7,018 nucleotides of DNA, from positions 1 through 7,018 of the forward strand of contig JAHIPE010000120.1 in the NCBI GenBank assembly GCA_018894655.1, written 5' to 3'. Positions 1 to 5,468 of the stretch are shown here, in pieces. Position 1 is the stretch's first letter; every line of letters starts with the position of its first letter. Under the pieces are notes generated by a model. It was not told the DNA's origin, searched no databases, and was given only the letters and a program-made list of their open reading frames with translations. The stretch comes from Actinomycetota bacterium. GTDB lineage: Bacteria; Actinomycetota; Geothermincolia; Fen-727; Anoxymicrobiaceae. Made by a program: the position numbers and the translations under genes.

Positions 1-2
1 AG

Positions 3-908
3 CGCCGTGTGCCTTCCAGCGTGAGGTTCGTGGACATAGCGGGGCTGGTTGAGGGCGCGAGCAAGGGGGCGGGCCTGGGGAACCGCTTCCTGGCTGATAT
101 TCGCGAGGTGGACGCGGTGGTACACGTCGTGAGGGCGTTCGAGGCACCGGACGTGCCTCCCGCGACCGGCTCCGTCGACCCGGTGCACGACGTGGAACTC
201 ATCGAGACCGAACTCCGGCTTGCCGACCTCGAGGTCCTCCGACGCATGATAAGCAAAGCAAAGCGGGATGCCAAGAACGGCGACAGGGATTGCAAGGCGC
301 GCCTGGATGGGCTCATCGAGGTGGAGGAGATGCTGGGTGGCGGGCCCATCTCCGAACGGGGAAAGGTGCTGGTAAAAGTCGAAGGTTTCGCGGCGGACGC
401 CGGTCTCATCAGTGTCAAGCCCGAAATCATCATCCTCAACGTCGGCGAAGACGGGCCGGATGAACCACTCGAGGCGCGGATGAGGGTGTGGGCCGGGGAG
501 AGAGGCCTGCCGGTGCTTGTGGTGAACGCGGAGATAGAGGCGGAACTGGCGGAACTCGAACCGGAGGAGGCGACCGAGTTCGAGGCCGAGATGGGGATCG
601 AGGAGGAGAGCCTGGAGAGGCTAGTCCACTCGAGCTACGAGATGCTCGGCCTGATTACTTTCTTCTCTATTGATTCAGGAGAGTGCAGGGCATGGCCCAT
701 CCCGGTCGGCTCCCACGCCGACCACGCCGCCGGGCGCATCCACAGCGACTTCGAGAAGGGGTTCATCAAGGCGGAGGTCGTCCACTACGACGACTTCATC
801 ACCTCCGGCGATTTCCACGCCGCCCGGGACAAAGGCGCCCTGCGCATCGAGGGCCGCGACTACGTGGTCCAGGACGGCGATGTCATGCACTTCAAGTTCG
901 CCACCTGA
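3..908 (+). CDS. ychF: Redox-regulated ATPase/GTPase YchF (Obg family), 5'-truncated by the window edge
   Basis: YchF is a cytosolic Obg-family P-loop nucleotidase that binds ribosomes and prefers ATP. The visible part has the family's switch II signature DIAGLVEGASKGAGLGN (residues 9-25, counting from the codon at position 9), then the IREVDAVVHVVRAF segment. A helical insertion follows, then NVGE (144-147), the position of the divergent base-recognition motif that YchF has in place of NKxD. A C-terminal TGS domain (about 215-298) carries GRIHSDFEKGF and ends in DYVVQDGDVMHFKF. The frame is open to the left edge and the Walker A P-loop is absent. About 65 residues of the usual roughly 360 must therefore lie upstream, and the GTG at position 9 is not the real start. 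The gene converges on the HD-GYP gene, with 42 bases between stops. Family assignment is very secure. Confidence 0.96.
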   Translation, partial: RRVPSSVRFVDIAGLVEGASKGAGLGNRFLADIREVDAVVHVVRAFEAPDVPPATGSVDPVHDVELIETELRLADLEVLRRMISKAKRDAKNGDRDCKARLDGLIEVEEMLGGGPISERGKVLVKVEGFAADAGLISVKPEIIILNVGEDGPDEPLEARMRVWAGERGLPVLVVNAEIEAELAELEPEEATEFEAEMGIEEESLERLVHSSYEMLGLITFFSIDSGECRAWPIPVGSHADHAAGRIHSDFEKGFIKAEVVHYDDFITSGDFHAARDKGALRIEGRDYVVQDGDVMHFKFAT

Positions 909-950
909 TCTCACTCAGGGTAAGCCGGTCCATTGCGAACACCGGAGGTG

Positions 951-1892
951 TCAACATAGTTTATCCAGGACTTCCCTCGGGTCCTCGAAAGCTCCCATGA
1001 TACGCCCGCTGACCCTCATGAGGGCATCAACGCACCCGGGGTCGAATTGGCTTCCGCTATGCAGATGTAGCTCCGCAACGATTTCTTCCGGGTCCAGCCC
1101 TTCCCGGTAGGCACGCTCGGAGGCCATGGCAACCAGGGAGTCGGCCACGGAAAGGACACGGGACCCCAGAGGTATCTCCTCTCCCTTGAGGCCGTCTGGA
1201 TACCCGGACCCGTCGAAGCGCTCGTGATGGTGGCGGACCAGGGGCAGAACCTCCCAGTCCGGGTGGATGACCCTGAGGATGTTCTCGCCCATGACAGGGT
1301 GCTCCTCAATGAGCTTCCTCATACGCTCGTCCAGTGGTTCACCGTCGATCTCATCCAGTAGGTCCAGCATGCCGACATCCATTATCTCCGCGGCCCTGCT
1401 GATTGTGCGGACTTCCGCCTCGAGCAGGCCCATCTCCCGGGAAACCAGCTCGGCCCACCTGGAGACCGCCTTCCAGTGCCTTTCGAAGTAATGGCTCTTG
1501 GACTCGATCTCGGAGTGCAGGCCATCTCCCGTGGCCACCAGCCTTGTGAGTCTCAAGGTTTCACTGTGCGTGGCTATCTCCGAAGACATCCAAAGGATCA
1601 GCCCTATTAAGCCAAGCGCCCCGGAGGCCGCGCACGCGCCAAGATAAAAGTAACGGCCCATTCCCTCCTGGAAAATGCCCAGTGACTCGGTCAGGAAACA
1701 TAGAGAACTGAATATTATCAGAAGCAAGAAGGGCCATGCCTCCCTGATGACACTCCCGTAAACCGAACGAGGGGCTCCTTTGCCCTGGTAGCGCTTGTTT
1801 CCTCTGGCGTGACCACCGGCGGTATGTCCCGAAGGCACTTCTTCCGTGTTGTCTTTCATGGCCATATCGCTCCCGATCCACGACTCATTCAT
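951..1892 (-). CDS. Membrane-anchored HD-GYP domain protein with degenerate HD motif
   Basis: A 313-residue protein. It has a polar, basic N-terminus (1-50), two predicted membrane helices (about 52-72 and 81-102), a linker, and a C-terminal HD-GYP domain (about 120-300). HD-GYP proteins usually hydrolyse cyclic di-GMP using a bi- or trinuclear metal centre. The second half is well kept: EEHPVMGENIL (196-206), HHHERFDGSGYPDG (221-234), GEEIPLGSRVLSVAD (237-251) and SGSQFDP (279-285). The first half is not. Where the family has HDxGK, this protein reads M171-D172-V-G174-M175, so the metal-binding His and the conserved Lys are gone. It may be a catalytically weak or inactive c-di-GMP sensor, which is inference. 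The start is uncertain. ATG at 1892 has a poorly spaced GGTGAG, while an in-frame ATG at 1865 (residue 10) has GGGAG four bases upstream. It lies 79 bases downstream of the pilin-like gene on the same strand. Confidence 0.88.
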   Translation of the reverse strand: MNESWIGSDMAMKDNTEEVPSGHTAGGHARGNKRYQGKGAPRSVYGSVIREAWPFLLLIIFSSLCFLTESLGIFQEGMGRYFYLGACAASGALGLIGLILWMSSEIATHSETLRLTRLVATGDGLHSEIESKSHYFERHWKAVSRWAELVSREMGLLEAEVRTISRAAEIMDVGMLDLLDEIDGEPLDERMRKLIEEHPVMGENILRVIHPDWEVLPLVRHHHERFDGSGYPDGLKGEEIPLGSRVLSVADSLVAMASERAYREGLDPEEIVAELHLHSGSQFDPGCVDALMRVSGRIMGAFEDPREVLDKLC

Positions 1893-1928
1893 GACTCACC
1901 GCGTGATACGGAGAACACCCTTCTTTGT

Positions 1929-1957
1929 AAGGTATAGACAACCGCCATGTTTTGCAA
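1929..1957 (-). promoter_or_regulatory. Possible weak promoter for the HD-GYP gene
   Basis: On the minus strand, TTGCAA (1957-1952; 4 of 6 to TTGACA) is followed after 17 bases by TACCTT (1934-1929; 3 of 6 to TATAAT). TATACC (1936-1931) is an alternative -10 with 15-base spacing. It lies between the pilin-like stop and the HD-GYP start, so the HD-GYP gene could be transcribed separately or by read-through. The match is poor and could be chance. Confidence 0.2.
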
Positions 1958-1971
1958 GCAGCATCGACTGT

Positions 1972-2439
1972 TCAGCGGGGAAAGCCCTGCTCGTAGGGCA
2001 CCGACCCTGTATCCATCCATACACCATCCACCCCGTGCGCATAGAGGATCACCCGGTTTTCCGATACACCGTAAATCCACAGCTCATTGTGGTTCCCGTC
2101 GTTCAATATGTAAACGGACCCAAGGCCCTTCTTGCTCAACTTGTCGTATTCGGGCAGGTTCTCACCGGGGGACACATCCTGCCAGAAGATCTTCGGCTCC
2201 ATGTCGTTCATCAGGCCGGCATCTATGATCTGATATGGGCCGAGGGCCAGGTTCGAGTATGACGGGTCATTTATGACCACGGCAATGACTTTCTGTGCCT
2301 CCTCCAGGCTGTGTATGGCGGCGATCTCCCTGGCCCGCGAAACGATCTTCAAGTATGCGGGTATGGCAACGCCAATCAGCATGGCCACGCAAAGCAGGAC
2401 AACCAGTAATTCTATGGTTCTTCTACCGAGGGCCTGCAT
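1972..2439 (-). CDS. Type IV pilin-like / pseudopilin protein with atypical processing site
   Basis: A 155-residue protein with the N-terminal architecture of type IV pilins and type II secretion pseudopilins. A very short basic leader (MQALG) is followed by RRTIELLVVLLCVAMLIG, running into VAIPAYLKI (24-32) and a helical region to about 55. If prepilin peptidase cleaves after G5, Glu10 falls at mature position +5 as in the family. However, mature residue +1 is Arg instead of the usual Phe or Met. The C-terminal 100 residues form a polar domain with aromatic beta-like segments (GSVYILN, NELWIYGV, NRVILYAH). There is no disulfide pair, as Cys17 in the helix is the only cysteine. GAGG-type SD sequence (GAGGCGGTAG) precedes the ATG. 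The start overlaps the upstream membrane-protein gene by 17 bases, indicating co-transcription. It could be a minor pilin; no assembly genes are in the window. Confidence 0.75.
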   Translation of the reverse strand: MQALGRRTIELLVVLLCVAMLIGVAIPAYLKIVSRAREIAAIHSLEEAQKVIAVVINDPSYSNLALGPYQIIDAGLMNDMEPKIFWQDVSPGENLPEYDKLSKKGLGSVYILNDGNHNELWIYGVSENRVILYAHGVDGVWMDTGSVPYEQGFPR

Positions 2440-2758
2440 CTACCGCCTCTGTCTTGTCTGTACTATCCCTGCTTCGCCTAATATATACTTTGATGTATAT
2501 ACGGGCTGTCATCACCAGCGATAACATGCACAGGATCAGGAAACCCGTAGCCAGCGAGAACAAGCATAGGAAAGCGTCCTGGGGGGTCATGTCGAGGAAG
2601 AGCGAGGCCTCATGCCAGTACAATACCAGTAGTCCTAATACGGAGAACGGGGCGATGATTATGGGCCACCACCAGAAGATGGGCAGGCCGGGCTCGCCTG
2701 CTTCTTTCACGGCCATTATGTTTCTTCTCGGGCGCCGCCCTGCAATGTTGCTCATCAT
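2423..2758 (-). CDS. Small two-helix membrane protein of unknown function
   Basis: A 111-residue protein I do not recognise. It has a basic N-terminus (GRRPRRN, 7-13), a first membrane helix about 27-48 (beginning IFWWWPIII), a short loop (HEASLFLDMTPQD), a second helix about 62-84, and a basic C-terminal tail (KVYIRRSRDSTDKTE). The positive-inside rule predicts both ends in the cytoplasm. It overlaps the pilin-like gene by 17 bases and is the first gene of that leftward unit, so a role with the pilin-like protein is possible but unproven. ATG ATG at 2758 has GGGA seven to eight bases upstream; an internal Met at residue 15 is an alternative start. The stretch is less GC-rich than the flanking housekeeping genes. 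A larger open frame on the opposite strand here has no recognisable protein character, and the paired helices plus the overlap favour this strand. Confidence 0.6.
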   Translation of the reverse strand: MMSNIAGRRPRRNIMAVKEAGEPGLPIFWWWPIIIAPFSVLGLLVLYWHEASLFLDMTPQDAFLCLFSLATGFLILCMLSLVMTARIYIKVYIRRSRDSTDKTEAVDAGPR

Positions 2759-2994
2759 CGAATCCCGTTTCCGTGTTGCCTTTTTCGCGACTTCTTTTCC
2801 CCACAGTGAATACCAATATATAAAGCTTCGCTAATAACAACGGCATCTACTACCTTGAACTTTAACATTTGAAAGGTTGATATTTCAGTCACCCGGATGC
2901 TGCGCGAATCACCCAGACGATTGATGTTGGCCATCTAACGAGTCGCGTGCCATTCCCCGCCAGCACTGGCTAAGCACAGCAAATCATATGTACG
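2759..2994. other. AT-richer intergenic region without recognisable gene
   Basis: This stretch separates the leftward pilin group from the rightward transposase remnant. It should hold the promoter of the leftward unit. The minus strand has AT-rich TATATATT near 2815-2822, but I see no well-spaced -35 partner. No RNA gene, long repeat or convincing small ORF is visible. Confidence 0.4.
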
Positions 2995-3008
2995 ATGACG
3001 TATATAAC

Positions 3009-3038
3009 TAGTCAGGTTACGGTGCGGTATGGTATAAT
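3009..3038 (+). promoter_or_regulatory. Sigma70-like promoter of the transposase remnant
   Basis: A perfect TATAAT (3033-3038) is preceded at 18 bases by TAGTCA (3009-3014; 4 of 6 to TTGACA). The start codon at 3064 follows with a short leader. The -10 lies inside an imperfect dyad (GCGGTATG at 3024-3031 against CATACCAC at 3044-3051), which could form a hairpin over the transcription start and limit transposase expression. The regulatory role is inference. Confidence 0.45.
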
Positions 3039-3063
3039 GCTCTCATACCACAAAAGGGGTATT

Positions 3064-3363
3064 ATGCCGAGAAAGAGCCCATATAACATTGTGTTGTCGG
3101 GAGAGGAGCGGGAGAGGCTGGAGTCCAGGGCCAGGAGTTATACGTCACCATATAGGGATGTAGTAAGAGCCAAGGCAGTTCTCATGGCAGCAGAAGGAAT
3201 AATGAACAAGGAGATCGCAGAGCGATTAGACATGCCGAGGCAGATTGTATCGAAATGGCGCAAGAGGTTCTGTGAGGAAGGGTTCGCCGGTCTCGAGGAG
3301 AGGCCCAGGGGATGCCGGCAAGATGCCGGCGCTACGAGACGCGGGTCAACCCCACGTGTTTGA
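3064..3363 (+). pseudogene. IS630-type transposase, N-terminal fragment
   Basis: The remnant encodes the DNA-binding half of an IS630/Tc1-mariner-type transposase. It starts MPRKSPYNIVLSGEERERLE, continues with the SPYRDVVRAKAVLMAAEG helix, and has the helix-turn-helix EIAERLDMPRQIVSKWRKRF (50-69), then GLEERPRG (76-83). Family-like sequence ends there. Intact members continue for about 250 more residues with the DDE catalytic domain. Here the frame runs 16 further unrelated codons through a GCCGGC palindrome and stops at 3363. ATG at 3064 is preferred over the in-frame ATG at 2995 because AAAGGGG sits just upstream and family proteins begin at this MPR. It cannot be catalytically active and no DDE residues are encoded. 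It could still make a short DNA-binding protein able to bind related element ends, which is speculation. Confidence 0.85.
3311..3330. repeat. REP-like palindrome / 11-bp tandem repeat at the transposase break
   Basis: GATGCCGGC occurs twice, at 3311-3319 and 3322-3330. Each copy carries the self-complementary GCCGGC, so 3314-3330 can fold as GCCGGC-AAGAT-GCCGGC, a 6-bp GC stem with a 5-base loop. Transposase similarity stops exactly here, so it marks the breakpoint or an inserted small repeat. Whether it is a dispersed genomic repeat needs the rest of the genome. Confidence 0.6.
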
Positions 3364-3562
3364 GGTCTCTCAGTCGTCCTGGTGGAGAATATAGCTCTTG
3401 AGACCCATGCGTGATTCAGTTTGGATAGAGCCTTCAGGGTCTCCCCTTGTTGCCGACAAATCCTTTCACACTGCTACTTAAGCGGTTCAAGGGGAGTTTC
3501 CTTTGTGGTCTAATATGGGAAATCTGGGTTTATATAAGACGTCTGTGATGACAGGACTTATC
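3364..3562. other. Unassigned spacer between transposase remnant and MITE
   Basis: About 200 bases without a recognisable gene. I looked for the DDE half of an IS630 transposase in all frames and did not find it. GGTCTC occurs near 3364, its complement GAGACC near 3400, and GGGTCTCC near 3436, giving an inverted pair with a loop of about 30 bases. A frame entering from the palindrome at 3311 stays open to about 3393 but resembles nothing I can name. It is probably debris of mobile elements. Confidence 0.35.
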
Positions 3563-3564
3563 TA

Positions 3565-3728
3565 GTGTCCCGTCTCATAAATACGGTGAAGCACCGAGAG
3601 CGCCTGAGCGCCGCGCCTTAAGTGCGCGCGACTGAGGCGTACTCACTGAGTACGGCGCAGGGAGCCCAGCGCAGCGGGAGCGGACAGGAGCGGCACTCGA
3701 ATGCCATTGCATTTATGAGACGGAACAC
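3565..3728. mobile_element. MITE-like non-autonomous element, TA-flanked
   Basis: Terminal inverted repeats are GTGTCCCGTCTCATAAAT (3565-3582) and ATTTATGAGACGGAACAC (3711-3728). They are complementary at 17 of 18 positions. TA lies immediately outside each end (3563-3564 and 3729-3730), the target duplication made by IS630/Tc1-mariner transposases. The 128-bp interior is GC-rich and too small for a transposase. It contains a 17-base dyad CGTACTCA-C-TGAGTACG (3639-3655). Length, ends and TA flanks fit a miniature inverted-repeat transposable element. The IS630 remnant about 250 bases upstream is the right family, but its own ends are not preserved, so I cannot show it mobilised this element. 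Confidence 0.8.
3639..3655. repeat. Perfect 8-bp dyad inside the MITE
   Basis: CGTACTCA and TGAGTACG are perfect inverted repeats separated by one C. The dyad lies near the centre of the element. It could be a cruciform or the tip of a longer folded RNA or single strand. Confidence 0.6.
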
Positions 3729-3771
3729 TAAATCCCCAACGGGCGCGTTTCCCTTTGTCGTCCCCCTGTTG

Positions 3772-3777
3772 TATAAT
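3772..3777 (+). promoter_or_regulatory. Candidate -10 box upstream of radC
   Basis: A perfect TATAAT lies 145 bases before the radC start and 42 bases after the MITE. The 17-base-upstream hexamer (TTCCCT) is a poor -35, so an activator or an alternative promoter may be needed. If used, it gives a leader of about 135 bases. The leader contains a GC hairpin (3888-3902) just before the SD. Confidence 0.4.
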
Positions 3778-3887
3778 GCTATTAGGTTGTATTGCTTAAT
3801 CCCTCTCCAGGCGAGGCCGGGTGCCGGTCCGCCCGCATTTTCCGTCGGATCATCCCCGCCCGAGGGGGAGGTGGCTGCTGCCGTTCT

Positions 3888-3902
3888 CTCCCCATGGGGG
3901 AG
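3888..3902 (+). promoter_or_regulatory. Hairpin immediately upstream of the radC ribosome binding site
   Basis: CTCCCC (3888-3893) pairs perfectly with GGGGAG (3897-3902), six bases before the SD CAGGAGGG (3908-3915 region). The pyrimidine run CTCTCCCC could instead pair with the upstream GAGGGGGAG (3862-3870) or with the SD itself. Mutually exclusive folds that expose or hide the SD are thus possible. Pairing is seen in the sequence; regulation is inference. Confidence 0.3.
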
Positions 3903-3921
3903 GACTCAGGAGGGTATATCA

Positions 3922-4638
3922 GTGAATGGAGGAAAAGGCCGTCTGGGTGCGGATAGCCCGCGCGGGAGGCTTGCGGCGCTGGGTTCGGCACGCATGACCG
4001 ACTCCCAGTTGCTGGCGGTGGTCCTGGGGTCCGGCTCCGCCGGGCGGGACGCGGGGAGCATCTCGCGTGAGGTCATCGACAGCGCGGGAGGGGTAGCGGG
4101 GCTTGCCGATGTCACGACTGCCGAACTGCTCCTTGTACAGGGCATCGGCCCCGGAAAGGCGTCGGTGGTTATTGCGGCTATAGAACTGGGGCGAAGGGCC
4201 CTGTCAGGCGCCACCCCCGGGGTGCGGCTCGGTTCGAGCGCTGATGTCTGCGATGCGTTCTGGCCGTGGATGGCGAATGAGCGCACAGAGGTCTTCAGTT
4301 GCGCAATGGTGGACGCGAAGCTGCAGCTCATCCGCACCGAGGTCATCTCCAAGGGGACTCTGACGGCGAGCATAGTCCACCCCCGGGAAGCGTTCAGGCC
4401 AGCGGTGCGCAATGCGGCCTCCGGGGTTATCTTCGCCCACAACCACCCCAGCGGAGACCCCCTCCCCAGTGACGAGGACAGGCGGATAACCTCCAGGCTG
4501 GAGGAGGTCGGGCGGATCCTGGGAATACCACTGCTCGACCATCTGGTCATAGGGGCCGGCAGCGCGTACTACAGCTTCGCGGACAGTGGGGATCTCGAGC
4601 CGCAGGTTTCCTGCTACCGTGGTATGGTACTCAAGTGA
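3922..4638 (+). CDS. radC: RadC family JAB/MPN domain protein
   Basis: A 238-residue RadC (UPF0758) protein, close to the usual 225-230. The N-terminal domain has the LLAVVLGSGSAGRD segment (30-43) and a helix-hairpin-helix LLVQGIGPGKASVVIAAIELGRR (70-92). The C-terminal domain is a JAB/MPN metalloprotease-like fold with a complete JAMM set: Glu123, His173-Asn-His175 in FAHNHPSGDP, Ser183 and Asp186. RadC's cellular role is unsettled; early DNA-repair claims were not upheld, and it is often linked to mobile or competence functions. GTG at 3922 is chosen because CAGGAGGG lies about seven bases upstream and the protein then has family length. The frame is also open back to 3622 through the MITE, but that extension has no RadC similarity. 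It leads a tight same-strand cluster with the broken acyltransferase and DUF192 genes. Confidence 0.93.
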   Translation: MNGGKGRLGADSPRGRLAALGSARMTDSQLLAVVLGSGSAGRDAGSISREVIDSAGGVAGLADVTTAELLLVQGIGPGKASVVIAAIELGRRALSGATPGVRLGSSADVCDAFWPWMANERTEVFSCAMVDAKLQLIRTEVISKGTLTASIVHPREAFRPAVRNAASGVIFAHNHPSGDPLPSDEDRRITSRLEEVGRILGIPLLDHLVIGAGSAYYSFADSGDLEPQVSCYRGMVLK

Positions 4639-4657
4639 ACGAGATTCGGAACCGTCA

Positions 4658-4977
4658 GTGCTGAAGAAGGCCATAGACGGGGGGAGGGGCCTGCCGGTTA
4701 TACTGGACCGTTTCAGGGTACTGTTCAACGCGTGGCACCTGCGGCGCAAGGGGGTCACGCTCGGCGCCTACCCGTGGATATCGGGCCGGATCGATCTCTA
4801 TCTCGCCGGTCAGTTGTCGCTCGTCGTGGGGGACAGGGTCTTCATTCCCCGGACCATCGAGGTCATGGGGAACGACGACGGGCCGTAGTGGGCGCGGGAG
4901 CGGTGGTGACCAAGGATATCCCCGAGTACGCGATAGCCGTCGGGGTCCCGGCGAAGGTGGTAGGCGAGAGGACGTGA
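4658..4977 (+). pseudogene. Hexapeptide-repeat (LbH) acyltransferase, internally deleted and frameshifted
   Basis: Two pieces of a left-handed beta-helix acyltransferase lie in different frames. The first (4658-4888) reads an N-terminal helix (RFRVLFNAWHLRRKG), then the first hexapeptide coils (GVTLGAYPWISGRI, GDRVFIPRTIEVMGNDDG), and stops at TAG 4886-4888. The second, in the next frame, is the family's C-terminal signature: AVVGAGAVVTKDIPEYAIAVGVPAKVVGERT (from 4882 to TGA 4975-4977). The central coils, with the catalytic region and acyl-CoA site, are missing, roughly 80-100 residues by comparison with ordinary family members. The junction falls in the GC-rich run GACGACGGGCC (4874-4884). 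The expressed product would be about 76 residues and inactive. The start is uncertain: GTG at 4658 has a weak SD, and in-frame GTGs at 4586 and 4619 overlap radC. Acyl acceptor unknown; such enzymes often modify cell-surface sugars. An assembly error is the main alternative. Confidence 0.8.
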
Positions 4978-5426
4978 GCCGCGAGATGGTGGACCGGCAT
5001 CCGGCACCGGGGAGGGGGCATCGCCGGGGGGCGGATGGGCGGACGCGGTATTGCCGCGTCACCAACGACACCCGGGGGGCGCTCCTGGCCTCGAACGCGG
5101 TACTGGCAACCACCTCCAGGGAGCGGCGCCGCGGGCTCATAGGCCGTGACGGACTCGAGCCCGGCGAGGCTCTCATCATACTCCGCTGCAGGCATGTCCA
5201 TACGTTCGGCATGCGGTTCGCGATAGACGTGCTATTCGTCGACGGTTCGGGAGGAGTAGTGCTGACGCGCCAGGGGCTGTCCCCCCGCCGTATCTCACCG
5301 GTGGCATGGGGCGCCCGGCAGGCGATCGAGCTCCCCGCCGGCACTCTCGAGAGAACGGGGACCATTAAAGGCGACCGCGTCAGCCTGGATGACCGGATGG
5401 GGCCGCGGCGACCGCATCCGGCCTAG
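4974..5426 (+). CDS. DUF192 family protein
   Basis: A 150-residue protein with a DUF192 domain at about 35-138. It has the ERRRGLIGRDGLEPGEALII segment (50-69), the family core HTFGMRFAIDVLFVDGSG (76-93), and the closing AIELPAGTLERTGTIKGDRVSL (117-138). DUF192 is a small beta-rich domain of unknown biochemical function. Many members have a secretion signal, but this one has only a basic, low-complexity N-terminal extension (1-26), so it is probably cytoplasmic. Start GTG 4974 overlaps the acyltransferase stop as GTGA, with GAGAGG two bases upstream, which points to translational coupling. ATG 4986 (residue 5) is an alternative. Because the coupled upstream frame can now be entered only downstream of its deletion, translation of this gene may depend on its own SD. 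The domain call is secure; the role is unknown. Confidence 0.87.
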   Translation: MSREMVDRHPAPGRGHRRGADGRTRYCRVTNDTRGALLASNAVLATTSRERRRGLIGRDGLEPGEALIILRCRHVHTFGMRFAIDVLFVDGSGGVVLTRQGLSPRRISPVAWGARQAIELPAGTLERTGTIKGDRVSLDDRMGPRRPHPA

Positions 5427-5433
5427 CGGGTGA

Positions 5434-5446
5434 CGGCCTCGGGCCG
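5434..5446. terminator. Possible GC hairpin between convergent genes
   Basis: CGGCC-TCG-GGCCG forms a 5-bp GC stem in the 42-base gap between the convergent DUF192 and ABC ATPase stops. There is no T tract on either strand, so at most it is a pause or mRNA-end structure. Confidence 0.2.
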
Positions 5447-5468
5447 GGCTTCCAGGAGGCGGCAGTTG

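Noticed and set aside
911..945. CCGGT/ACCGG inverted pair between the convergent ychF and HD-GYP genes as a terminator
   Set aside because: The stem is only 5 bp with an 11-base loop and no T run.
670..1110. Plus-strand open frame over the ychF end
   Set aside because: It lies in another frame of the TGS domain and is dominated by Thr, Ser, Pro and Arg repeats, a GC-rich shadow.
2295..2834. Plus-strand open frame opposite the two-helix membrane protein
   Set aside because: No SD, no domain character, and it overlaps both genes of the leftward unit, which overlap each other as operon genes do.
2440..3000. Possible prophage or CRISPR boundary because of the AT-richer composition
   Set aside because: No direct repeats with spacers, no integrase or phage genes, and no attachment-site duplication could be seen.
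3622..3921. An upstream in-frame extension of radC giving a 338-residue protein
   Set aside because: The added 100 residues read through the MITE and the GC-rich leader and have no RadC similarity. A strong SD lies at the GTG at 3922.
3906..4550. Long minus-strand open frame opposite radC
   Set aside because: It is Ser/Pro/Arg-rich low-complexity sequence typical of an antisense frame in GC-rich DNA; radC on the other strand is certain.
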